This document shows positions 8,304 through 16,738 of a DNA stretch of 64,000 nucleotides, piece after piece. The notes beneath the pieces are model-generated. The model made no database searches. It was not told the DNA's origin and saw only the letters and a list, made by a program, of their open reading frames with translations. Position 1 is the first letter of the stretch; each line of letters begins with the position of its first letter. The position numbers were made by a program, and so were the translations under genes. Source of the stretch: Roseihalotalea indica (GTDB lineage: Bacteria; Bacteroidota; Bacteroidia; Cytophagales; Cyclobacteriaceae); NCBI RefSeq assembly GCF_022458895.1, contig NZ_JAINFL010000004.1, forward strand, positions 186,001 to 250,000, read 5' to 3'.

Positions 8304-11300
8304 TACATTTTTGCATTACGTACTGAATACCTCTCATAGGAATAATAGACCAGTTAGGTCGATTGTTCAGTTCGTAATTAAGTTCATAAACTGCTTTTTC
8401 AAGTAAAAAAGTCTGCATTAGGATGTTGAAATCCTCTTGATTATCTGGTAAAAAGTTGTGTCCCTTAGCAGTTTCCAGATAAGCTTGGATATAAAAGCCA
8501 CTCATGTAGTGGTACCACACTTCAGCCCATTCTTCCAGGTAGTCTGCATCACCGCGCTTGAAAGCGCCGTTCTCAAACAACCCACTGTAGGCTGCATAGT
8601 GGAAAGAGCGGATCATACCGGCAACATCCCGCAAGGGAGACCGCTTCAGGCGACGCTCGCTAAATGAACGGGCCGGTTCGCCCTCAAAATCAATAATAAC
8701 AAAGTCTCGCCCGGTAAACAGCACCTGACCAAGATGATAGTCGCCGTGTGCCCGTATTTTGGTAGACGAGATCTTGCGGGAATAGATACGCTGCATGCAT
8801 TTCAGTATATCCTTCCGCATTCCTTTTATGTTCTTGGCTTCATCCTGCATAATCTCTGGTAGCGAGCTAGCCTGCTTATCCAGACTCTGGAACGCTGAAC
8901 GAACCAGTGATTGTAGAGACGAGTACAATGACCGCTGATAATGCAGTGAAAAATCTTCAGAACCAAAATCCTTCTGATCAGGCTGGGAAGCGAGGGCAAT
9001 GTGCATCTCGGCGGTACGTTTCCCTAGCAAACTGGCTCTTTCAGCCGGAATACCGCTGAGCAGTGTTTTTAGTTCATCGGATAGCTTTTCAAAGGTAACC
9101 GGTTCAGCCAGCGAACCTTTTAAGGATGGCACTTTGGTACGGTCAATTCGCTCCAGCAGCACTCGCTCAAAGTAGCGATTGATTACATCCTTCATGTAAA
9201 CCCAGGCATCTCCCTGGTTTTCAACCATTTCCTGCATCATGCCTAGTACCAAAGGATCACGACTACCCTCCTGCAAAGCGACATTTCCAGCATATTGAGG
9301 TACATGCTTAAACTTTGCTTTATCGGTTAGGAACCGGGTGATTTCCAGATCAGGGTTGATCACGTGGTCAATCTTTCGATACAGCTTTAGAAAATAGCGC
9401 TGTAGAAAAATAATAGAGGTGTTGCTTTGCTCAGCGTTGAGCACTTTAGAAGCAACCTCTGGTTTTTCTTTTTTGTACCATTTATTTACTGATGGCTCGG
9501 CTTTCAGTTGCAGCTCTGAACCATTCTCTTTGATCTTTTTGCCTTTCAGCATCATTTCAAAAAGGGCATTGCGATAGGTTTCATTATAAACCGCATCGAA
9601 TAAATACCCTTTGGTTTCGCCCATCATTACCTGCCCAATGATACTCTGAGCCGCTTGAGATCGAACAGATTCACTGAAACTTTCTTCGACAAAAGATACC
9701 GGCAACTGATATAGCTCATTGAGACCTTCATTATAACTAACCTCCAGAATCAGAAGTTGCGCTTTTACGGAAGATACCGGTATCGTCAGTTGGTGTACAA
9801 TACTAATTCCCTGAATGGTACGAGCTTTGCCACCGAACCAACGGCACTTCATTAAGTAGTCGGGCAAGTAGCTCTCTAGGGCGGTGCGGTTTTTGGCTTT
9901 CGCTAAATCTTTGAGTGTTCCTAGTTTAAGGAAAGTATCGAACGAATCGAGGCTTCTCTTTTCCTGGGAAACCGCCGGTTTTTCTAATACAAACCACTGG
10001 TAGCCGTAGGGCGACAACGTGCATAAGTAAGGATAATCCTTAATAACCGGAAAACGATTCTTACTGAATACTTCTATAGGAGTATACTGCTTATAGTCGC
10101 GCAGATCCAGTTCTACGGCTTGAGAAAACCGGGACAAATTAGCCAGCACCAGAATGGTTTCATCCTCGTAGGTACGGGTAAAAGCCAACACCTTGGCATT
10201 TTCGGCTGGTAAAAAGTTGATATCGCCCCGCCCAAAAGCCTTATAGTTCTTACGCATGCTGATATGCCGCTTCATCCACCATAGGATAGAATTGGCGTTT
10301 CGCTGTTGCAATTCAACATTTACGGCTTCGTATTGGTATTCCGGGTCAAGAATGACGGGAAGGTACAGTTGCTGTGGGTTAGCCTCTGAGAAACCAGCGT
10401 TACGATCCGGGCTCCATTGCATAGGAGTACGCACACCGTCGCGGTCACCCAAATAAAAGTTATCGCCCATGCCAATCTCATCACCGTAGTAAATAACCGG
10501 CGAGCCAGGCAGGGAAAACAACAGATGATTCATTAACTCAATCTTCCGCCGGTCGTTATCCAGCAACGGTGCTAGACGATGGCGAATTCCCAGGTTAATT
10601 CGGGCCAGCGGATCTTTGGTATAAACTTTATACATGTAATCTCGCTCCTCATCGGTTACCATTTCCAGCGTAAGCTCATCATGGTTACGCAGGAATATTC
10701 CCCACTGACAGGTATTCGGGATATCCGGAGTTTGATCTAAAATATCAGTGATCGGATAACGGTCTTCCATCCGCAATGCCATAAACATGCGGGGCATAAT
10801 AGGGAAATGATAATTCATGTGGCACTCATCGCCCTCACCAAAGTATGAGGCGGAATCTTCCGGCCACATGTTGGCTTCGGCCAGCAGCAGCGTACTAGGT
10901 TTCTTTTCCTCTACGTGCTTGCGCAGTTTTTTCAGAAATACGTGCGTTTCTGGTAAGTTCTCGCAGTTGGTACCATCCCGTTCGAACAGATACGGCACTG
11001 CATCCAAACGAAATCCATCCACTCCCATATCAATCCAGTAATCCAACACATTAAATACTTCCTGTTGTACCTGAGGGTTATCAAAATTCAGGTCAGGTTG
11101 GTGGGAATAGAAGCGGTGCCAGTAGTAGGCCTTAGCAATTGGGTCCCAGGTCCAGTTAGATGCTTCAAAATCCTGAAAGATGATTCGCACATCTTTATAC
11201 AAGGTTATATCATCGCTCCATACGTAGTAGTCCCGCTCGGGTGAGCCGGGCTTGGCACGTCGGGCTTTCTGAAACCAGGGGTGCTGATCGGAAGTATGGT

Positions 11301-11631
11301 TGATGACAAGCTCGGTAATGACTTTCAATCCGCGCTTATGCGCCTCTTTAAGGAATTTCTTGAAATCTTTGAGCTTACCATACGAAGGGTTAATGGTATA
11401 ATAGTCTTTGATATCGTAGCCATCATCCCGAAGCGGAGAAGGGTAAAAGGGAAGAACCCAAATAGCGGTTACCCCTAGGTCCTGTAAGTAATCCAGTTTT
11501 TCCAGCAATCCGCCGAAATCACCGATTCCGTCTCCGTTACTGTCCCGAAATGCCTTGATATGTAATTCGTAGATGATCGCATCTTTATACCAGTGAAGCT
11601 GGTCATCTAGTTTGGTTAGATCATTAGCCAT
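8290..11631 (-). CDS. treS: Trehalose synthase fused to maltokinase (TreS-Pep2/Mak)
   Basis: 1113 residues, a natural fusion. Residues 1-about 555 are trehalose synthase (GH13_16), which interconverts trehalose and maltose: nucleophile D210 in DGFRLDAVPYL, acid E252 in LLAEANMWPED, and D318 in FLRNHDELTLEMV. Residues about 590-1113 are maltokinase, which phosphorylates maltose to maltose 1-phosphate: the kinase-like fold shows HGDYHLGQVL (catalytic loop) and FVIIDFEGEPAR (metal-binding DFEG), plus the N-cap motif LMKCRWFGGKART. Fusion lets maltose pass straight to the kinase. The product feeds GlgE, encoded 76 nt upstream, and the gene overlaps glgB. All active-site motifs are intact. Confidence 0.95.
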   Translation of the reverse strand: MANDLTKLDDQLHWYKDAIIYELHIKAFRDSNGDGIGDFGGLLEKLDYLQDLGVTAIWVLPFYPSPLRDDGYDIKDYYTINPSYGKLKDFKKFLKEAHKRGLKVITELVINHTSDQHPWFQKARRAKPGSPERDYYVWSDDITLYKDVRIIFQDFEASNWTWDPIAKAYYWHRFYSHQPDLNFDNPQVQQEVFNVLDYWIDMGVDGFRLDAVPYLFERDGTNCENLPETHVFLKKLRKHVEEKKPSTLLLAEANMWPEDSASYFGEGDECHMNYHFPIMPRMFMALRMEDRYPITDILDQTPDIPNTCQWGIFLRNHDELTLEMVTDEERDYMYKVYTKDPLARINLGIRHRLAPLLDNDRRKIELMNHLLFSLPGSPVIYYGDEIGMGDNFYLGDRDGVRTPMQWSPDRNAGFSEANPQQLYLPVILDPEYQYEAVNVELQQRNANSILWWMKRHISMRKNYKAFGRGDINFLPAENAKVLAFTRTYEDETILVLANLSRFSQAVELDLRDYKQYTPIEVFSKNRFPVIKDYPYLCTLSPYGYQWFVLEKPAVSQEKRSLDSFDTFLKLGTLKDLAKAKNRTALESYLPDYLMKCRWFGGKARTIQGISIVHQLTIPVSSVKAQLLILEVSYNEGLNELYQLPVSFVEESFSESVRSQAAQSIIGQVMMGETKGYLFDAVYNETYRNALFEMMLKGKKIKENGSELQLKAEPSVNKWYKKEKPEVASKVLNAEQSNTSIIFLQRYFLKLYRKIDHVINPDLEITRFLTDKAKFKHVPQYAGNVALQEGSRDPLVLGMMQEMVENQGDAWVYMKDVINRYFERVLLERIDRTKVPSLKGSLAEPVTFEKLSDELKTLLSGIPAERASLLGKRTAEMHIALASQPDQKDFGSEDFSLHYQRSLYSSLQSLVRSAFQSLDKQASSLPEIMQDEAKNIKGMRKDILKCMQRIYSRKISSTKIRAHGDYHLGQVLFTGRDFVIIDFEGEPARSFSERRLKRSPLRDVAGMIRSFHYAAYSGLFENGAFKRGDADYLEEWAEVWYHYMSGFYIQAYLETAKGHNFLPDNQEDFNILMQTFLLEKAVYELNYELNNRPNWSIIPMRGIQYVMQKCNENE

Positions 11632-11707
11632 AAATGCAAAAAAATAAATTAGGTAGAAAAGCGACTAACAGCGCTTCAATATAACCAATTAATGATTTTA
11701 GAATCTA

Positions 11708-13732
11708 TTATTGTGTAATTTTAAAGACGTGTCCGGGTAATTGATAAGGATTAAGCTCCACAAAATTCCACTCTCCTTGCCAATGATAGGTTGCACCACT
11801 AATCTGGTCTTCCAAGCGATAGGGCTTATTAAAATCCATACCTAATTCGTACATGGGCACTTTCAAGTAGGCTCCTTGTGTATTATAAGGGTCCATATTC
11901 ACTGCCATAAACATAATATTTCCCGACTCAGGGTCTTTCTTGGCATAAGCTAGAATGTTATCGTTCTGCACTTCGGCAAAAATTACATTCCAGGTACTTT
12001 GTAAAGCAGGGTTTTCCTTGCGTACGCGGTTGATTATCGTAATTATCTCACGAATGCGGGTTTCAGCTCGCCAATCCCAATGTTTCACTTCATACTTTTC
12101 AGAATCCAGGTATTCTTCCTTTCCAGGATATGGCGCGTTGATGCCGAATTCATACACCGGACCGTACAATCCATAACTTGACGATAAGGTTGCAGCCAGA
12201 ATTAAGCGCATGATATGAGCTGCCTCACCACCGTGCACCAACTCAGGGGTTAAAATATCAGGGGTGTTGGGCCAGAAATTAGGGCGGAAATAATCACGCA
12301 TAGGCCCTTTGGTCAGTTCCAGCATGTATTCGCGCATTTCCCACGGATTGTTTCTCCAGGTAAAATACGTGTACGACTGGTTAAACCCAATCTTGGCCAG
12401 CCATTCCATTACACGAGGACGGGTAAAGGCTTCGGCTAAAAATATAATCTCGGGGTGCTCCTGGCGTATTTCGCGAATACACCATTCCCAAAATTTAAAT
12501 GATTTTGTATGCGGATTGTCTACTCGGAATATTTTTACGCCTTTATCAATCCAGTAAGTAATTACGCTTTTAAGCTCTTCCCAGAGGTTTTGCCAGTCTT
12601 CATTCTCAAAGTTGATAGGCAGAATATCCTGGTATTTCTTTGGCGGGTTTTCAGCGTACTGTACGGTACCATCCGGGCGCCATCGGAACCATTGGGGGTG
12701 TTCTTTAACGTAAGGGTGATCGGGGGCACATTGAAAGGCTATATCAAGCGCAACCTCAATGCCCAGCTCACCGGCGCGCCACACAAAATCCTGAAAATCT
12801 TTCAATGTCCCTAGTTCGGGGTGTATCGCTTTATGACCGCCTTCATCCGAACCGATAGCCCAGCATGAGCCCGGGTCACCCGGATTAGCAGAGAGAGCAT
12901 TGTTTAACCCCTTTCTGAATTTCTTGCCAATAGGATGAATTGGTGGTAAATACACCACATCAAACCCCATCTCAGCAATGCGGGGAAGAATCTTGGCAGA
13001 CGTCTGGAAGTCCCCATGTTTACCAGGTTCGGTGGAGGTTGATCGGGGAAAGAACTCGTACCAAGTGCTAAACAGCGCTTTTCGCCGCTCTACTTCTACG
13101 TTAATTTTTTGATAGTAATGGGCGGAATTGCTACGGTCATAGCATTTTGTTGCCAGGGCTGTAACCTCATCGCTTAATGCTTTGGCTACTGCATGCTCTA
13201 TATTTTCTACAGAAGTATCACGGAAAATATTAGCAAATTCATAGAGTTGATGTTTTTCAGGATCATTCTGCTGTTTGGCCATATCCTCCAGCATTTCCGC
13301 CCCGATTAGCATTTCTACGGATAAGTCCTGCCCGGCATCAAATTTTTTACGCAGCGCATATTGCCAGGATGCAAAATGATCAACGTAGCCAAAGATTGTA
13401 TATTCGTAATAACCTTCCGAATCGGGCACGAATGTACCGGTCCAGCGATCATTTAAAATATGATTCATCGGAACCTCCTGCCACTGTTCAGTATCGGTTT
13501 TGCGGTATTGTACATAAGGCTGAATTTTATCGTGCCCATCGGCAAAAATATCCGCAGTCACTTCTACAGATTCGCCCAGTGTTCTTTTAACGGGAAAACG
13601 GTTTTGGTCAACCTGGGGTAACACATTTTTGATGATCACCCGCTGCTTCCCGGATATATCTTCAGGCGAAGGCTTAGAAGGTTTATTTTTTTGTTTTGGC
13701 TTGGTAGGTTTCGTGGTTTGCATGGTTTCCAT
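11708..13732 (-). CDS. glgE: Alpha-1,4-glucan:maltose-1-phosphate maltosyltransferase
   Basis: 674 residues. GlgE adds maltosyl units from maltose 1-phosphate to alpha-1,4-glucan chains. The N-terminal domain (about 28-125, DUF3416/immunoglobulin-like: RVIIKNVLPQVDQNRFPVKR) is specific to GlgE. The GH13_3 barrel carries nucleophile D405 in VKIFRVDNPHTKSF and acid E434 in IIFLAEAFTRP; YLPPIHPIGKKFRKG and the RNNPWEMREYM segment are also family marks. The first 26 residues are rich in Lys, Pro, Thr and Gln and precede the conserved fold. It is the first gene of the minus-strand group glgE, treS-mak, glgB. A second start, MQTTK at 13723, is possible. Confidence 0.95.
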   Translation of the reverse strand: METMQTTKPTKPKQKNKPSKPSPEDISGKQRVIIKNVLPQVDQNRFPVKRTLGESVEVTADIFADGHDKIQPYVQYRKTDTEQWQEVPMNHILNDRWTGTFVPDSEGYYEYTIFGYVDHFASWQYALRKKFDAGQDLSVEMLIGAEMLEDMAKQQNDPEKHQLYEFANIFRDTSVENIEHAVAKALSDEVTALATKCYDRSNSAHYYQKINVEVERRKALFSTWYEFFPRSTSTEPGKHGDFQTSAKILPRIAEMGFDVVYLPPIHPIGKKFRKGLNNALSANPGDPGSCWAIGSDEGGHKAIHPELGTLKDFQDFVWRAGELGIEVALDIAFQCAPDHPYVKEHPQWFRWRPDGTVQYAENPPKKYQDILPINFENEDWQNLWEELKSVITYWIDKGVKIFRVDNPHTKSFKFWEWCIREIRQEHPEIIFLAEAFTRPRVMEWLAKIGFNQSYTYFTWRNNPWEMREYMLELTKGPMRDYFRPNFWPNTPDILTPELVHGGEAAHIMRLILAATLSSSYGLYGPVYEFGINAPYPGKEEYLDSEKYEVKHWDWRAETRIREIITIINRVRKENPALQSTWNVIFAEVQNDNILAYAKKDPESGNIMFMAVNMDPYNTQGAYLKVPMYELGMDFNKPYRLEDQISGATYHWQGEWNFVELNPYQLPGHVFKITQ

Positions 13733-14116
13733 ATCGTTTCAACAGCGAAACTACAAGTTTGTTAAGATTTATCTAGCTTAATATTGATAATTTGAGCCTG
13801 GCGGATAAATAAGTCATCACAACTGGGGGAAGTGTAGCAATAATCCCCTATCTATTACACCATAATGAGTAATTGTTGCCCCAGCTTCCAGGCAATTCCT
13901 GCCAATTTTGCTACCATACGTGTTGGCAGCAAACTTGACATACACAACTCAAAACAGATTGCAGCTTAACGTATGCTTTTTCAACTACAGAATTCAATAT
14001 TTTTTTAACTGCTGCATAATTTTTCGATATATAGGATATGGCGGAGTGAGTTGGTTCTTTCTCCGCCAATTTTTTTAACAATTATAGATTTACAACGCTT
14101 CTTACCACATACTGCC
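13733..14116. promoter_or_regulatory. Divergent intergenic region between glgE and the plus-strand GH13 pair
   Basis: 384 nt between two divergent glucan-metabolism transcripts, so it must hold promoters in both directions. It is AT-rich near 13740-13800 and 13980-14035. I see no confident TTTG/TAnnTTTG pair. The plus-strand hairpin at 14039-14076 is listed separately. Confidence 0.5.
14039..14076 (+). terminator. Terminator-like hairpin in the leader of the GH13 operon
   Basis: An 8-bp GC-rich stem pairs 14039-14046 (tggcggag) with 14061-14068 (ctccgcca), with a 14-nt loop and a following run of seven Ts (14070-14076). It faces plus, yet no plus-strand gene lies upstream, since glgE is divergent. 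It sits 40 nt before the ATG at 14117. It could be an attenuator in the leader or the end of a short RNA starting in 13800-14000. Confidence 0.6.
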
Positions 14117-14332
14117 ATGAATACTCCCACGCCTGAAATCACACACAAATCTATGGATGCCAAGAAACAAATATCTCTGACCATGACTGAGATAAAAGAA
14201 GTGGTCTTTCAACTACAAAAAGCGATGCAGGCTATGCAACCTGATAGTCCTGAAATTGAGAATGACGATGCTGGTGTTCATAATGAAAAAAAAGTCATGT
14301 TACAACAAATCATTGATAAATTGCAATCTTAA
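14117..14332 (+). CDS. Small hypothetical protein, 71 aa, coupled to GH13 enzyme
   Basis: Not recognised. The ATG at 14117 gives 71 residues: a polar start, a helix-prone middle (about 17-43, KKQISLTMTEIKEVVFQLQK), an acidic stretch (PDSPEIENDDAG) and a helical end (VMLQQIIDKLQS). An upstream TTG at 14051 would add 22 residues but starts inside the leader hairpin, so it is unlikely. The stop codon TAA shares its last base with the ATG of the next gene (14332), which means translational coupling to the GH13 enzyme. It might be a small partner or regulator of that enzyme; this is inferred only from the coupling. Confidence 0.6.
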   Translation: MNTPTPEITHKSMDAKKQISLTMTEIKEVVFQLQKAMQAMQPDSPEIENDDAGVHNEKKVMLQQIIDKLQS

Positions 14333-16167
14333 TGGAAACAGAAGTTGCTGCACAACTGCAAGGAATGGGTGCAATTGTTACCCCCGAAGGAATCGGTTTT
14401 CGGGTATGGGCGCCTAATGCTAAGGAAGTACGGGTTTTTGGTACTTTTAACAAATGGAATAAAAGACGTAAAAGTGAATTTGTACTAGAGCCCGAAGAAC
14501 ACGGTTACTGGTACGGATTTGTAGAGGATGCGAAGCCGGAAGATGAATATAAGTTTATCGTAAAGTCGTCTTCGGGGCATCTCCTCTATCGTAATGACCC
14601 CTACGCGCGCAAGTTGACTAACTCTAGCGGGAACGGTATCATCTATGACCCTAATAGTTTTGAATGGGGTAGCGATGAGTTCACGCTACAATCCTGGAAT
14701 CAACTCGTAATTTACGAAATGCATATCGGCACCTTTCATGTAAAAGAGGAAGGCAAGCCGGGTACTTTTGAGTCTGCCATTGAAAAACTGCCTTACCTTC
14801 AGGAACTGGGTATCAATGCTATTGAATTAATGCCTACCGCCGAATTTCCCGGCGACTTCTCGTGGGGTTATAATCCGGCTCATCCTTTTGCGGTAGAAGA
14901 AGCCTACGGCGGGCCCAATGCGCTAAAGGCATTCATCAAGGCCGCTCATGAGCACGGTATCGGTGTTATTATGGATGTGGTATATAACCACTTTGGGCCC
15001 AGTGATATTGACTTGTGGGAGTTTGACGGCTGGTCAGAAAATGGTGGTGGTGGTATCTACTTCTATAATGACGAAAGAAGCGAAACTCCTTGGGGGGCAA
15101 CCCGCCCCGATTATGGCCGTCCCGAAGTGCAGCAGTACTTACGAGATAATGCTTTGATGTGGCTGGAAGAATTTCACGTAGACGGACTGCGTCTAGATGG
15201 TACGATGTTTATGCGGAGCCGTGATGGAGGTTACAGCCATGTACCGGACCTGGACATTCCCGAAGCATGGGAATTTCTTCGCAACCTGAATAACGAAATC
15301 AACGCCAAGTATCCGAACAAGCTGATCATTGCCGAAGATCTGCAAGATAACGAGTGGCTCACTAAGCCTCATCATGAAGGTGGAGCTGGATTTGGCAGCC
15401 AGTGGTGGGCCGGATTTGTGCACCCGGTGCGCAAGGAGATTATCACGATGGAAGATGAGCATCGCAATCTGGATCTGATTGCGGCCTGTATTCAATTTCC
15501 CCCTGACAGGGCTTTCAAAAGGGTTATTTACACCGAATCACACGATGAGGTAGCCAATGGAAAATCAAGGGTTGCCGAAGAGATTAAACCGGGAGAAGCC
15601 GACAGCTATTTCTCCAAGAAGCGTTCAACACTAGGTGCCGGGCTGGTATTTACTTCACCGGGCATTCCTATGATCTTTCAGGGGCAGGAGTTTCTGGAAG
15701 ACCGATACTTCAGCGATACTGAGCCGCTTAACTGGAAGAAAGAAGACGCTTTCTCCGGAATCAACCAGCTTTACAAAGACCTGATCACCATTCGGCTGAA
15801 TCGCTACGGTTATTCTAAGGGATTAACGGGGGGTAACGTTCAGATTTATCATCAGAATAATGATGGCAAAGTGCTGGCGTACCAACGCTGGGAAAGTGGC
15901 GAACCGGGGGATGTTGTAGTGGTCGTAGCAAACTTTAGCAATGAGACTAAAAGCGATTACGTAATAGGATTACCCCAATCCGGAATATGGAAGGTGCGCT
16001 TTAATAGTGACTGGGATGGCTACGATCAGGAATTCACAAATGAGACCCTGCCAGAGGTTGGAGCTGATAAAGGGGAGACTGATGGTATGCCCTACTACGG
16101 CCGGTTTGCCTTAGGCCCGTATGCCATGTTGATTCTCTCTCAGGAACCTAAGAAGAAGAAAAAGTAG
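14332..16167 (+). CDS. GH13 alpha-amylase-family enzyme with CBM48, branching-enzyme-like
   Basis: 611 residues. CBM48 at about 14-105 (GFRVWAPNAKEVRVFGTFNKW), GH13 barrel at about 125-500, beta C-terminal domain to about 604, then a PKKKKK tail. Catalytic residues are complete: D289 in DGLRLDGTMFM, E335 in LIIAEDLQDN, H404-D405 in ESHDEVANGKSR. The SHDEVANGK motif resembles the SHDEVVHGK of branching enzymes, and the WGYNPAHPFAVEEAYGG segment resembles TreZ and branching enzymes. It is too different from the window's glgB to be a recent copy. Most likely a second branching-type or transglycosylating enzyme; plain amylase activity cannot be excluded. It converges with the next gene, whose stop is 3 nt away. 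Confidence 0.82.
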   Translation: METEVAAQLQGMGAIVTPEGIGFRVWAPNAKEVRVFGTFNKWNKRRKSEFVLEPEEHGYWYGFVEDAKPEDEYKFIVKSSSGHLLYRNDPYARKLTNSSGNGIIYDPNSFEWGSDEFTLQSWNQLVIYEMHIGTFHVKEEGKPGTFESAIEKLPYLQELGINAIELMPTAEFPGDFSWGYNPAHPFAVEEAYGGPNALKAFIKAAHEHGIGVIMDVVYNHFGPSDIDLWEFDGWSENGGGGIYFYNDERSETPWGATRPDYGRPEVQQYLRDNALMWLEEFHVDGLRLDGTMFMRSRDGGYSHVPDLDIPEAWEFLRNLNNEINAKYPNKLIIAEDLQDNEWLTKPHHEGGAGFGSQWWAGFVHPVRKEIITMEDEHRNLDLIAACIQFPPDRAFKRVIYTESHDEVANGKSRVAEEIKPGEADSYFSKKRSTLGAGLVFTSPGIPMIFQGQEFLEDRYFSDTEPLNWKKEDAFSGINQLYKDLITIRLNRYGYSKGLTGGNVQIYHQNNDGKVLAYQRWESGEPGDVVVVVANFSNETKSDYVIGLPQSGIWKVRFNSDWDGYDQEFTNETLPEVGADKGETDGMPYYGRFALGPYAMLILSQEPKKKKK

Positions 16168-16170
16168 CCT

Positions 16171-16737
16171 TTAGGGTGAAGCTACTGCGGGCACATCCAT
16201 TTGTAAGTCAGTGACCGTAGCGTTACCTAACGCAGTGGCAGTAACTATAAATACGTGGTTGTAGTCGCTATCAGTCAGGTTTTCGTAGGTTTCCTGCCCT
16301 AACAGCCTATTAAGCATCGGGGGAATTGTGTTGGAATGTCCGCAGACCAGCACGGTTTCCCCTTTATATTGCTCAAGCAAACTTGTAAGAAAGTCTTCCG
16401 GTTGCTGCCCGGCATCATAGGTGGTAATCGTAAGGTCTTTTTGCGATGCTGTGGGCGACACCGTCATGGTATTACGCTTGTAGGAAGTGCTATAGATAGC
16501 CGCCAGATCAGTAAACGCAAGCCAGTCTGACAATGTGGCTGCCCGGGTTTCTCCTTTCTCAGTCAAGGGAGGATCATCCGTACCGTCATTAGCTTTCTCA
16601 GCATGTCGGACCAGAATTAGCGTTGTTACTTCCTCTAATTGAGTGTTGTTGTCAGAGGATGATTGGCAACCGCTTGCTATGGCTGAAAACAGCATACTTA
16701 CTCCGAGGATGCCCCTATTCAATGATTGTAATTGCAT
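16171..16737 (-). CDS. Histidine phosphatase (phosphoglycerate-mutase-like) lipoprotein
   Basis: The ATG at 16737 gives 188 residues with a lipoprotein signal (MQLQSLNRGILGVSMLFSAI then SGC, lipid Cys near 24) and a Ser/Asn-rich linker. The histidine phosphatase fold follows: catalytic LVRHAEK near 45, PLTEKGETRA, and the second His in CGHSNTIPPML. It is short (about 165 residues of fold), like SixA/periplasmic branch-2-like phosphatases. The ATG comes one base after the stop of the upstream TonB receptor (TAA T ATG), so the two are coupled. A start at 16764 is possible but would overlap that receptor and spoil the signal peptide. It may release phosphate from a substrate taken up by the receptor; this is inference. 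Confidence 0.85.
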   Translation of the reverse strand: MQLQSLNRGILGVSMLFSAIASGCQSSSDNNTQLEEVTTLILVRHAEKANDGTDDPPLTEKGETRAATLSDWLAFTDLAAIYSTSYKRNTMTVSPTASQKDLTITTYDAGQQPEDFLTSLLEQYKGETVLVCGHSNTIPPMLNRLLGQETYENLTDSDYNHVFIVTATALGNATVTDLQMDVPAVASP

Positions 16738-16738
16738 A

